Shown here: in pieces, positions 18,554 to 25,498 of the stretch | Position numbering within the stretch: position 1 is the stretch's first letter | How the letters are laid out: each line of letters begins with the position of its first letter | From: JAVBQJ01 sp031549115 | GTDB lineage: Bacteria > Verrucomicrobiota > Lentisphaeria > Victivallales > Victivallaceae | Length of the DNA: 25,537 nucleotides | Direction: 5' to 3' | NCBI GenBank assembly: GCA_031549115.1 | Contig: JAVBQJ010000055.1 | Location: 1-25,537 of the forward strand | Made by a program: the position numbers and the translations under genes | The notes under the pieces: generated by a model | Database searches by the model: none | Told to the model about the DNA's origin: nothing | What the model saw: only the letters and a program-made list of their open reading frames with translations

Positions 18554-20413
18554 ATGGGGATTTCATCGGACTTTGTCGAACAGGTGCGGGAAAACTGCGA
18601 CTTCGAGGAGCTGATCCAGGGGCGTTGCCAGCAGGTGCGGCGCAACGGCGCGCGCCAGCTGTTGGCGCTGTGTCCCTTTCATCAGGAAAAAACGCCGTCG
18701 TTTCATGTGAATCTGGAGCTGAAGCGTTATTATTGTTTCGGCTGCAAGGCCAAAGGGGATGTGTTTTCCTTTCTGATGGAGACCGAGCGTCTCGAATTTC
18801 CCGAAGCGGTGCGGTTTCTGGCGCGGCGCTGCGGGGTGCCGGAGCCGGAGGAGGTGCACTTCACCCCCGAAGAACGGCGCCGGGTTCAGGAGCGGCGCGA
18901 CCGCAAGGAACGGCTGCTGGCGATGCATGCCGAATTCGCCAAATGGTACATGCAGATATTGCGCAGCTATCCGGATTCGCCGGTTCACCGTTATTTCCTG
19001 TCGCGCGGCTTGCCGTGGGATACCGCCGACCGCTTCATGATCGGCGCGTCGCCGGACAGCTGGGATGCGAGCCAGCGCTTCGGCTGCTCGCTCGGTTTTT
19101 CCGACGAGGAGATGCTCGACGGCGGCATCCTGGCGAAAAAGGAGGAAACCGACCGGGTTTACGACAACTTCCGCAACCGGCTGATGTTTCCGATCTGGGA
19201 TGAAGCCGGGCGGGTGGTCGGCTTCAGTGCCCGCACCATCGAGGCGGATCACGGCGGCCGCAAATATGTCAATACCTCCGAAACGCCGATCTTCAAGAAG
19301 GGCAACATCCTCTATGCGTTGCCGTGGGCCCGCGACGGCTTCAAAAAACACCGCATGGCGATTCTGTGCGAAGGGCAGCTGGATGCCATCGCGCTGCATC
19401 GCGCCGGTTTCGATTGCGCGGTGGCGCCGCAGGGGACCGGTTTTACCGCCGAACAGGCGAAGCTGCTGAGCCGCTACACCCGCAAGGTGCTGTTGTGTTT
19501 CGATGCCGACGGCGCCGGGCGCAAAGCGACCATGGCGGCGCTGGAACACCTGCTGCCGTTGGACTTCGAAGTGCGCTCGACCGCGATTGCGGGCGGCAAG
19601 GACCCGGACGAATTGTTGAAAACCGAAGGCCCGCCGGGGGTGACGCGATTGATCGAACAGTCGGTGGACCTGCCGGAGCTGATCTTCCGCAATCTGGAGC
19701 AGCAGCAGGAGATCGATTTGAATTCCCCGTTCGGCAAAGATGAGGCGGTCAAGCTGCTCGAGCACCACTTCGGGATGTTGAGTTCCCCGGTGGTGCGCGA
19801 TCAATATTGGCAATTGGCGGCGCAACGGCTCGGATTGGCGCCGGAGGTGCTGTATTCCGAATTGCGCCGGCTGCGGCTGGAAAGCGCGGCGGCGCAGCAT
19901 CGTTCGGCGCGGCTGCGCCCGGAAGCCGGAGCGAAACCGGTGGCACAGGCGATGCGGCAGGCGCCGGAGGGAACGGGCGGCGCTCCCGTCTTTCCCGGCA
20001 TGGTCGCGCACGCGGCCAGAACATTGTTCGAGATCGCGTTGACCGACGAAGCGGTGGCGCGGCGGGTGATGGATGAGGTGCCGCACGCGCTGCTCGAACA
20101 GATCGCGGTCGGCCGGGCGTTGAATTGGCTCGGCTCACTGAGCATGAACGGCGAATGGGCGGAGTTGCCGCACCGGCTGGAGGAGATGGTGCAAATCGCC
20201 GGCGACGATCCGGCGATCGCCAAAGCCGTGGCTACCGAGGCCTCGGTGGCGCCGGAAAAGAACGAGCGCGCGGTCGGCGACTGCATCAACGCGTTGCGGC
20301 AATATCACGGCAAGCGCGAACGCGAACGTTTGAAGCAGGCCGTCGCCGCCGCCCGCGGCACCCCGGAGGAAGCGGAGCTGATGCGCCAATATCTGGCCGC
20401 CGCCAAAGGCTGA
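18554..20413 (+). CDS. dnaG: DNA primase
   Basis: DnaG makes RNA primers for replication and is recruited by the replicative helicase. The 619-residue protein has the N-terminal CHC2 zinc finger (C40, H43, C61, C64: LCPFHQEKTPSF...YYCFGCKAKGD), the RNA polymerase core with FRNRLMFPIWD and GRVVGFSART, and the Toprim motifs ILCEGQLDAIAL and LLCFDADGAGRKA. It ends in a C-terminal helicase-interaction region. Length and domain order are standard. The ATG at 18554 follows GGAGG at 11 bases. It ends 9 bases from the convergent tatA gene with no obvious terminator between. Confidence 0.97.
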   Translation: MGISSDFVEQVRENCDFEELIQGRCQQVRRNGARQLLALCPFHQEKTPSFHVNLELKRYYCFGCKAKGDVFSFLMETERLEFPEAVRFLARRCGVPEPEEVHFTPEERRRVQERRDRKERLLAMHAEFAKWYMQILRSYPDSPVHRYFLSRGLPWDTADRFMIGASPDSWDASQRFGCSLGFSDEEMLDGGILAKKEETDRVYDNFRNRLMFPIWDEAGRVVGFSARTIEADHGGRKYVNTSETPIFKKGNILYALPWARDGFKKHRMAILCEGQLDAIALHRAGFDCAVAPQGTGFTAEQAKLLSRYTRKVLLCFDADGAGRKATMAALEHLLPLDFEVRSTAIAGGKDPDELLKTEGPPGVTRLIEQSVDLPELIFRNLEQQQEIDLNSPFGKDEAVKLLEHHFGMLSSPVVRDQYWQLAAQRLGLAPEVLYSELRRLRLESAAAQHRSARLRPEAGAKPVAQAMRQAPEGTGGAPVFPGMVAHAARTLFEIALTDEAVARRVMDEVPHALLEQIAVGRALNWLGSLSMNGEWAELPHRLEEMVQIAGDDPAIAKAVATEASVAPEKNERAVGDCINALRQYHGKRERERLKQAVAAARGTPEEAELMRQYLAAAKG

Positions 20414-20422
20414 GGCGTTGCG

Positions 20423-20644
20423 TCAGTCCAGGGATTTCGGGTCGATATCCTTGGGTTTTTCCTGCGGTTTGGATGTCGTGTCGGGATCAGCCGGCGGCGG
20501 CGAAGACAGGATGTCGTCCTTGGCCTTTTTGAACTCATTGACGGCTTTGCCCATGGCACGCGCGATTTCAGGCAGACGTTTGGCGCCGAAAAATAACAGC
20601 ACCACCAGAAAAATCAACAGAATTTCCGTAAAACCGAGACCCAT
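20423..20644 (-). CDS. tatA: Sec-independent protein translocase subunit TatA
   Basis: The 73-residue TatA/E protein forms the pore-like part of the twin-arginine export system. It has the single N-terminal membrane segment (GFTEILLIFLVVLLFF), the conserved FGAKRLPEIARAMGKAVNEFKK amphipathic helix, here split around the FG hinge, and an acidic, Pro-rich tail. The ATG at 20644 has TAGGTGAT upstream; the longer reading to 20731 is an extension into recO and should be dropped. It lies 8 bases after recO. tatC is not in the window. Confidence 0.95.
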   Translation of the reverse strand: MGLGFTEILLIFLVVLLFFGAKRLPEIARAMGKAVNEFKKAKDDILSSPPPADPDTTSKPQEKPKDIDPKSLD

Positions 20645-20652
20645 GATATCAC

Positions 20653-21285
20653 CTACTTCCAGGGCAGTTGATGGCTTTGAATCACCGAATTCAAATAGTG
20701 ATTCAATTGCGGCCAATAATCCGGACGGCACTCCGGCATCGGCGTTGCGTCGATACCGGCATTGATGATGGCTTCAAACAACTCCAGCGCTTTGGCCTCC
20801 TGCGGCGTGTCGCCATCCAACCCCGGCAGCAGGCCGTTTTCGTACAGATACGTCAGCTTGATCAGCACCGAGCACTCCGGCAGGCTCCACGGCGCTTCCG
20901 CTCCGGAGGCCAGATTCGCCAGCACGTGCTTGAGGCAGTCGTAAGTCAGCGGCATCGCCAGATCGTAGACGCTGTTGCGCAGCAGAAACGCGCCGATCTT
21001 CCCGGCGAAGTGAAAGTTTTCGGTCACATCCGCGAGGGCGCTGAAGTCGGCGGACAGTTCGAGGTGTGCCACGGTAAAGAGTTCGCTGCGGTCGCTCGGC
21101 GTGTATTCGACGTCGAGCTCCCGGAAAATATCCGCGCAGGGAAAACGTTTGGCGTCGACCTTGCGCGCGCCGTTGAGCAACAGCGACAGTCTGCCCGCGT
21201 CCGGGCTGACGCCGTTGACGATCAGGTCGTTTTCCCGGTACGGCGTTTTGGTGAGAACGATGATTTGTGTTTGCATATTTTCCAT
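20653..21285 (-). CDS. recO: DNA repair protein RecO
   Basis: RecO acts with RecR to load RecA at single-strand gaps. The 210-residue protein has the N-terminal OB-fold pattern (QIIVLTKTPYRENDLIVNGVS, then GRLSLLLNGARK) and the helical C-terminal region with the leucine-rich stretch typical of RecO. It is somewhat short for the family, and I see no four-cysteine zinc site. The predicted promoter places transcription start only a few bases before the ATG at 21285, and no Shine-Dalgarno is visible, so it may be nearly leaderless. An alternative ATG lies at 21276. It is followed 8 bases later by tatA. Confidence 0.82.
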   Translation of the reverse strand: MENMQTQIIVLTKTPYRENDLIVNGVSPDAGRLSLLLNGARKVDAKRFPCADIFRELDVEYTPSDRSELFTVAHLELSADFSALADVTENFHFAGKIGAFLLRNSVYDLAMPLTYDCLKHVLANLASGAEAPWSLPECSVLIKLTYLYENGLLPGLDGDTPQEAKALELFEAIINAGIDATPMPECRPDYWPQLNHYLNSVIQSHQLPWK

Positions 21286-21295
21286 GTTGAGAAAT

Positions 21296-21323
21296 ACTAT
21301 ACGTCAATCATGTCTTAAATCAA
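21296..21323 (-). promoter_or_regulatory. Promoter of recO-tatA
   Basis: On the minus strand TTGATT (21323-21318), a 16-base spacer and TATAGT (21301-21296) lie 11 bases before the recO ATG. It is back to back with the thrC promoter. Confidence 0.6.
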
Positions 21324-21332
21324 GAAAAAAGC

Positions 21333-21361
21333 TTGAAAAAAACGGGGATTTGTGGTATATT
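21333..21361 (+). promoter_or_regulatory. Promoter of thrC
   Basis: TTGAAA at 21333-21338, a 17-base spacer ending TTTGTGG and TATATT at 21356-21361. The layout closely matches the carB promoter. Confidence 0.85.
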
Positions 21362-21407
21362 CCTATGAATCATTTTATAGTGAAAACGGTGTGGCAGGAA
21401 AGCGAAA

Positions 21408-22697
21408 GTGGATAAAACGATGAATGCCTGGTTGAAGTGTGTGCGTTGCGGCAAAGAATACGATCTGTCGCAGGTCCGGTACAATTGCGAATGCGGCGGG
21501 GTACTCGATCTGGTGCGCGACCTGTCGAAAATCGACGGCCGGAAGCTGAAACGCGATTGGGAGGCCCGCTGGGGCGCCAGGCGCGGGGTGTACGCCTCCG
21601 GCGTCTGGCGCTACAAGGAACTGATTTTCGATCTGCCCGAGGAGTTTGTGGTGACGCGCCAGGAGGGCAACACCCGGCTTTACCCGGCCGGAAAGGCCGG
21701 AGAATATGCCGGTTTGAAGAACCTCCTGTTGAAGCACGAAGGCGAAAACCCGACCGGTTCGTTCAAGGACCGGGGCATGACCTGCGGCGCCACCGCGGCG
21801 AAATATTACGGCGCCGGCATTGTCGCCTGCGCCAGTACCGGCAATACTTCGGCGAGCATGGCGTCGTATGCGGCGGTGGCGGGTATGCGGTCGGTGATCT
21901 TCATTCCCGAGGGTAAAATCGCCTACGGTAAATTGGCGCAGGCGTTGGCGTTCGGCGGCAAAACGCTGCAGATCCGCGGCAACTTCGACGACGCGATGAC
22001 GCTGGTGCAGGAGGTTTGCGGGGCGCTGAATATTTATCTGTTGAACTCGATCAACCCGTTCCGGATCGAAGGACAGAAGGCGATCGGCTTCGAAGTGCTT
22101 CAGCAGCTGGATTGGCAGGTGCCGGACTGGTTCGTGATTCCGGGCGGCAACCTCGGCAACAATACCGCGTTGAGCAAAGGCATGCAGGAGCTTTTTGAAC
22201 TCGGCATCATCGACAAAATCCCGCGGATCGCCGTGATTCAGGCCGCCGGCTCCGCTCCGCTGAGCCGGATGTGGAAGAATCATACTCCGTATGCCCCGGT
22301 CGCAGACCCCGATACCATCGCTACCGCGATCAAGATCGGCAACCCGGTTTCGTGGGAAAAGTCGCTGCGCGGCCTGGAGTGGTGCAACGGTGTGGTCGAA
22401 GATGTGACCGAACAGGAGATCATGGACGCCAAAGCCTGGGTCGATGCCGCCGGCATCGGCGCCGAGCCGGCTTCGTGCTGTTCGGTGGCCGGAGCGAAAA
22501 AATTGGTGGATGCCGGTGTGATCGCGCCGGATGCGACGGTGGTGGGAATCCTGACCGGTTCGGTGCTCAAAGACCCGGACGCGGTGATCGGTTATCACCA
22601 GGATACGCTGCGCGACAAAGGCATTGTCGGAACTTATGCCAATCGTCCGGTGGTGATCGATGCCACATTGGAGGCGGTGCGGGAGGCTTTGCGCTGA
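21408..22697 (+). CDS. thrC: Threonine synthase
   Basis: This PLP enzyme converts O-phosphohomoserine to threonine. The 429-residue protein begins with a zinc-ribbon-like segment (C11, C14, C27, C29) seen in the plant/archaeal-type branch. It carries the PLP lysine in NPTGSFKDRG (K120) and has CASTGNTSASMASYA and IPGGNLGNNTA, which hold substrate and phosphate. The GTG start at 21408 is supported by AGGAA at 7 bases; an in-frame ATG at 21420 lacks a site. It is followed after 47 bases by a STAS protein in the same direction. Confidence 0.95.
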   Translation: MDKTMNAWLKCVRCGKEYDLSQVRYNCECGGVLDLVRDLSKIDGRKLKRDWEARWGARRGVYASGVWRYKELIFDLPEEFVVTRQEGNTRLYPAGKAGEYAGLKNLLLKHEGENPTGSFKDRGMTCGATAAKYYGAGIVACASTGNTSASMASYAAVAGMRSVIFIPEGKIAYGKLAQALAFGGKTLQIRGNFDDAMTLVQEVCGALNIYLLNSINPFRIEGQKAIGFEVLQQLDWQVPDWFVIPGGNLGNNTALSKGMQELFELGIIDKIPRIAVIQAAGSAPLSRMWKNHTPYAPVADPDTIATAIKIGNPVSWEKSLRGLEWCNGVVEDVTEQEIMDAKAWVDAAGIGAEPASCCSVAGAKKLVDAGVIAPDATVVGILTGSVLKDPDAVIGYHQDTLRDKGIVGTYANRPVVIDATLEAVREALR

Positions 22698-22744
22698 ACC
22701 GGCATCCCGTTTTTTTTGAGGAGCCAATAGAGAGGAAAAAAATA

Positions 22745-23083
22745 ATGTTGATGTTTGCCAATGAGATTCTGGATACCGCCGCGGTGATGCGGATGACCGG
22801 CCGTCTGGATGCCAGCGAGGCCGATCAGCTTCCGGGTGCGTTTCAGAAGGTGTTCGAAGAACGGAAATGTGTGGTATTCGACCTTTCGGAGCTGGAGTTT
22901 CTCGACAGCACCGGCCTCGGGATGATGATTTTCTGCCTGCGTTATGCGCAGGAGCGTGAAGGCAAAATCGTGCTGCAGGTGGTGCCGGGACGGGTGGCGA
23001 CTGTGCTCGAAATCACCCGGGTGCAGCGGATTTTCGATATTCACCCCTGCCGGGAGGAGGCGCTGGCCGCGTTGGGCGCCTGA
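22745..23083 (+). CDS. STAS-domain anti-sigma factor antagonist
   Basis: The 112-residue single-domain STAS protein of the SpoIIAA/RsbV type binds a partner-switching kinase (anti-sigma factor) and is controlled by phosphorylation of a serine. The phosphorylation loop is FLDSTGLGMM (Ser55), preceded by the beta-strand VVFDLSELE. The first strands read EILDTAAVMRMTGRLDAS. The ATG at 22745 follows GAGAGGA. No kinase or phosphatase partner is encoded in the window, so the sigma factor or other system it serves is unknown. Confidence 0.92.
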   Translation: MLMFANEILDTAAVMRMTGRLDASEADQLPGAFQKVFEERKCVVFDLSELEFLDSTGLGMMIFCLRYAQEREGKIVLQVVPGRVATVLEITRVQRIFDIHPCREEALAALGA

Positions 23084-23134
23084 TACCGATTCGCGTGTAA
23101 ACCATAGACCGGCGGCACGGAAAGGTTTTTGGGA

Positions 23135-23326
23135 TCAGCGCCGCCTGAGCCGGATATTGTCGGCGAGAAGGGCGGCGGATACCCATGCCAGCGCCAGGGT
23201 GGAGGCGGCGAACACCGCCACCACCGGGCCGTGGCGGAATGCCAGAAAGCCGGTCAGCCCGGCGAATACCGCCGCCATCAGCCATGCCATATTCCGCAGC
23301 AATGGCAGAAGTTTGATTTCAGTCAT
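23135..23326 (-). CDS. Small two-helix membrane protein
   Basis: The 63-residue hypothetical protein has two hydrophobic segments (MAWLMAAVFAGLTGFLAF and VVAVFAASTLALAWVSAALL) joined by RHGP and a basic C-terminus (RLRRR). The region has the GC content and codon pattern of neighbouring genes, unlike the AT-rich bases just upstream. Alternative starts are 23335 (ATG, three more residues) and longer readings that run into the riboswitch-like RNA on the other strand and should be ignored. No family recognised. Confidence 0.55.
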   Translation of the reverse strand: MTEIKLLPLLRNMAWLMAAVFAGLTGFLAFRHGPVVAVFAASTLALAWVSAALLADNIRLRRR

Positions 23327-23391
23327 AATATCCATCCGAAAGTTTTTTTCTTTCAATATAATCCCGATGGCGATATTTGTCCACTTCCGGA

Positions 23392-23420
23392 TTGTATATT
23401 TCCCGGAATGCATGTATAGT
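23392..23420 (+). promoter_or_regulatory. Promoter of the riboswitch-prepilin transcript
   Basis: TTGTAT at 23392-23397, a 17-base spacer and TATAGT at 23415-23420. The P1 helix of the riboswitch-like RNA begins at the next base, so the RNA would lack only the first few bases of the 5' arm or start within it, depending on the exact start site. Confidence 0.6.
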
Positions 23421-23560
23421 ATGGTCCGCTTTTTCCATATTGGAGGGAAAAGCGGGAGGTCCGCAGGCAATGAATCCGGTGTGAATCCGGAACTATCGCG
23501 TAACTGTGAAAAAGTTGGGAACCGAACCCCTTCCTTTGAGTCAGATCTTGCGCGGACCAT
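23421..23560 (+). ncRNA. Cobalamin-riboswitch-like RNA (variant, compact)
   Basis: The region is closed by a perfect 9-bp P1 helix, ATGGTCCGC at 23421-23429 with GCGGACCAT at 23552-23560. Inside lies a B12-box-like core: CCGGTGTGAATCCGG followed by AACTATCGCGTAACTGTGA, close to the family pattern GGTGnRAnTCC...CTGTCCCGCAACTGTnA. Near the 3' arm GAGTCAGATCTTGC resembles the family's AGtCAGgAGACCTGC segment. Some usually conserved bases differ (CTATCGCGT for CTGTCCCGC, TGAA for GGGAA), partly as paired changes: TGA could pair with TCG where GGG pairs with CCC. At ~140 bases it is shorter than most members. It would bind cobalamin and control the gene downstream. A covariance-model search is needed to confirm it. 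Confidence 0.68.
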
Positions 23561-23591
23561 TCGGCCATATCGGCCGGTGCGCGTAACACCA

Positions 23592-23862
23592 GTGTCGTGT
23601 CAACGCCAAATTTGCAGCAAGACAGCTTCATTTTGCGCCGAGCCGCCGTGCGCCGCTGATGCCGGTCGATGTGACCATCGACCAAATCAGCGGCCCGCGG
23701 CGGAATGCGCAAATGAGCTGCCGCGAAGCGGTTGCGTCCAGCCGGTCCCGGATTTGCGTTGCTCCGGTGCGGTCGTTACGTCGGTAGCGACCGACCGGAT
23801 CAACGCAAACCGGTCTCCGGCTGAATCGCAATCTTGCTCCAAATTTGGCGTTGACACGACAC
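23592..23862. mobile_element. ~270-bp palindromic element with 30-bp inverted-repeat ends (MITE-like or structured RNA)
   Basis: The ends 23592-23621 and 23833-23862 are inverted repeats matching at 29 of 30 positions. The interior folds into two long imperfect hairpins. Hairpin A (23623-23720) has apex arms 23664-23671/23676-23683, then 23643-23660/23686-23703, then 23623-23638/23707-23720. Hairpin B (23731-23832) has arms 23770-23779/23784-23793, 23753-23761/23801-23809 and 23739-23745/23817-23823. Together with the end repeat this makes a three-way junction covering nearly every base. A 7-bp direct repeat ACACCAG flanks it (23586-23592 and 23859-23865), as a target duplication might. It has no coding capacity. 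It separates the riboswitch-like RNA from the gene start. Confidence 0.72.
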
Positions 23863-23880
23863 CAGACAAGGAAGAAAAAC

Positions 23881-24768
23881 ATGCAGATTTACCCCTGCGC
23901 CGGGGAGTGCCGCCGTGTACTCCGGTCCTCTTTCACGCTCATTGAACTCCTGATCGTGATCGGCATCATCGCCATTCTCTCCAGCATGCTGTTGCCCGCT
24001 TTGGCGCAATCCAAGCGCAAAGCCCACGAAGTCAAGTGCGTCAGCAACATCCGCCAGCTGGCGATGGCCAACATCTACTACGCCAACGACGCGAACGACT
24101 ATCTGGTTCCGTTGACCACCGACGGCGCCAACAAAGAGTGGTGGTGGGGTGTCAGCAACACCGACACCATCAACGGTGGCCAGGTGGTCATCGATCCGAC
24201 CAAGGGGCCGATTTACCCTTATCTGGGCAACTCCAAAGAGGTGCAAATCTGCCCGACCATCCTGCAACTCTGTCCGAAAATGATCGAACCGGAGTTCAAA
24301 AGCTATGAAAAAGGGTCGGGCGGCTACGGTTACAATGTGTTGCTCGGGACCCACCCGAAGCTGTGGCCGGATAGCTTCAACGGCATGTTTGCGCCGTGGG
24401 GCAACGCCTCGGGCTTTCCGGTGTCACGGATCGAAAAACCCTCCTCGGTGGTGATGTTCGGCGACGCCGGAACGCCCTGTGACGCCAGCGGCAATGTCAG
24501 CTTTTCGCCGCTGGCGGCGTTGATCGGGCCATGCGGACAATTGATGCTGCCGGAGTCGGGGGCGGCGGTGCCGTACGGACACTTCCGCCATACCGGCTCC
24601 CGCGGCAACTATGTGTGGGCCGACGGTCATGTTTCCAGCCTCCAGTTGAAGAAAGTGACGCAATACGCCTCCTACAACCAGGTGAATCTGGGGTGGCACA
24701 CCGATTCGAATGATGAATTCGACCCGTCGGACGGCAAGATTGAATACACCTTCTCCTGGGGGTGGTGA
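23881..24768 (+). CDS. Prepilin-like protein with H-X9-DG type domain
   Basis: The 295-residue protein has a type IV prepilin-like leader and N-terminal helix: SFTLIELLIVIGIIAILSSM with Glu at position +5 after the cleavage point. The residue before the cleavage site is Ser rather than the usual Gly. The globular part has CVSNIRQLAMANIYYANDAND near 52-72 and ends with HFRHTGSRGNYVWADGHVSS, the H-Xn-DG motif of prepilin-type processing-associated proteins (DUF1559-like). Such proteins are found in large numbers in Planctomycetes and Lentisphaerota; their role is poorly known. The ATG follows AAGGAAG. The upstream leader carries the riboswitch-like RNA and the palindromic element. It is not a usual target of B12 control. 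Confidence 0.9.
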   Translation: MQIYPCAGECRRVLRSSFTLIELLIVIGIIAILSSMLLPALAQSKRKAHEVKCVSNIRQLAMANIYYANDANDYLVPLTTDGANKEWWWGVSNTDTINGGQVVIDPTKGPIYPYLGNSKEVQICPTILQLCPKMIEPEFKSYEKGSGGYGYNVLLGTHPKLWPDSFNGMFAPWGNASGFPVSRIEKPSSVVMFGDAGTPCDASGNVSFSPLAALIGPCGQLMLPESGAAVPYGHFRHTGSRGNYVWADGHVSSLQLKKVTQYASYNQVNLGWHTDSNDEFDPSDGKIEYTFSWGW

Positions 24769-24776
24769 GCTCCGTG

Positions 24777-25133
24777 TTACGGTTTGACGGCGACCACCCG
24801 CTCGATCAATGCGGTTTTCGGGACGCCGTCTCCGGGTTTGAAACGGATCCACAGTTCCAGCGGACGGTTGCCGGCGAATGCTTCCAGGTCGCTCAGGCCG
24901 ACGCTCAACGGCGTACCGAGCCAACCAAGGCTGCAACGGCTGCCGGGTTTGAGGTCGGAACCCAGCCGGTACCACTGGAAACCGCCGTCCTCCGGCACTT
25001 CGGAGGACGGTATTTCCGCCCGCAGCAGCTCCCGGCGCGATTTCAGGTCGTTGACCAGAAATACGAACGGCGCTTCGGATCCCTTCGGAAGCTCCAGCTT
25101 GTAGACATAGCCGGTAGCGGCGGAGAAGGCCAA
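24777..25133 (-). pseudogene. C-terminal fragment of a carbohydrate-related protein, truncated at its 5' end
   Basis: The 118-codon open stretch reads as the end of a larger protein: a beta-rich tail with FQWYRLGSDLKPGSRCSLGW, ELWIRFKPGDGV and TALIERVVAVKP. This resembles the C-terminal end of DUF4838-type proteins frequent in Victivallis-like genomes. That identification is from memory of the pattern and is tentative. There is no proper start: the first possible codon is TTG, and four codons further upstream stands an in-frame TAA at 25146-25148. The GC-rich coding composition stops abruptly around 25134. The gene therefore appears cut by whatever lies to the right. Confidence 0.5.
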
Positions 25134-25250
25134 GCCTTTTTTTGCTTAAATTTGGGTGCCAAGGGCCATTTAGTGCTGTTTCTGAGCAATCCTCCTTCGA
25201 AGAATACAAGGTCACTCCATATCCATTACTTTTGCCGGGAAGAACTGGAT

Positions 25251-25415
25251 ATGGCGCCGAAGAAGGTGAAGCTTGAAGGCGGTACGATTTCTAAAAACAA
25301 AACTAAGGACATTTATTATTTTTGCTATCAGGAATGATTGTCACAAACTGTGGTCAGCTTGAAAACCAAGAATCAAGATGATGCCAAGACGGAAACCGAA
25401 AGATACCATGTATAG
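25251..25415 (+). pseudogene. Decayed N-terminus resembling a tyrosine recombinase (integrase)
   Basis: From the ATG the frame reads GGTISKNKTKDIYYFCYQE, a TGA at 25335-25337, then after a short gap VSLKTKNQDDAKTETERY and a second stop TAG at 25413-25415. The pattern IYYFxYQE(n6)VSLKTKNxxDA...AERY is like the Arm-binding N-terminus of phage-type integrases. The spacing is kept across the first stop, so it looks like a nonsense mutation rather than a frameshift. After the second stop nothing integrase-like follows. The family call rests on a short stretch only. Confidence 0.38.
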
Positions 25416-25442
25416 GTGACAGGAAATCGGAGTAGAAAAAAA

Positions 25443-25490
25443 CTCCTTTGTCAAGTAACTTTGATTAGTCCCATCAAAGCGACAAAGGAG
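25443..25490 (+). promoter_or_regulatory. Hairpin that buries the Shine-Dalgarno of the next ORF
   Basis: The outer arms CTCCTTTGTC (25443-25452) and GACAAAGGAG (25481-25490) pair perfectly over 10 bp. Inner arms CTTTGAT (25459-25465) and ATCAAAG (25473-25479) extend the fold. The 3' arm contains most of the Shine-Dalgarno AAAGGAGG (25484-25491). The 5' arm can alternatively pair with GGAGT at 25429-25433, which would free the ribosome binding site. Confidence 0.6.
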
Positions 25491-25498
25491 GCACCGAA

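Larger units (their letters stand above)
25134..25498. other. AT-rich region at the edge of a probable insertion
   Basis: The base composition drops sharply from the GC-rich left side, starting with an eight-T run at 25137-25143 and neighbours. It holds the recombinase-like remnant and two hairpins described separately. A 9-bp inverted repeat CCATATCCA / TGGATATGG (25217-25225 and 25246-25254) encloses the start codon of the remnant. No intact gene is seen. Confidence 0.5.

Noticed and set aside
18563..20086. 507-codon open frame on the minus strand
   Set aside because: Antisense to dnaG, with low-complexity Arg/His/Gln composition and no domain.
22271..22744. Upstream extension of the STAS-protein frame within thrC
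   Set aside because: It is an out-of-frame reading of thrC, full of Arg and Gly. The STAS gene has its own ribosome binding site and ATG at 22745.
23135..23560. Long version (141 codons) of the small membrane protein
   Set aside because: The first ~75 codons overlap the riboswitch-like RNA and its promoter on the other strand and have no protein-like pattern. Only the last 63 codons look coding.
23592..23862. Integron attC site or CRISPR-type repeat as explanation of the palindromic element
   Set aside because: No core-site GTTRRRY boxes are placed at the ends as in attC. There are no regularly spaced repeats, and the element has a single pair of long terminal repeats instead.
23850..23880. 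TTGACA at 23850-23855 as a promoter for the prepilin-like gene
   Set aside because: No -10 hexamer lies at 15-19 bases, and the bases are part of the inverted-repeat end of the palindromic element.
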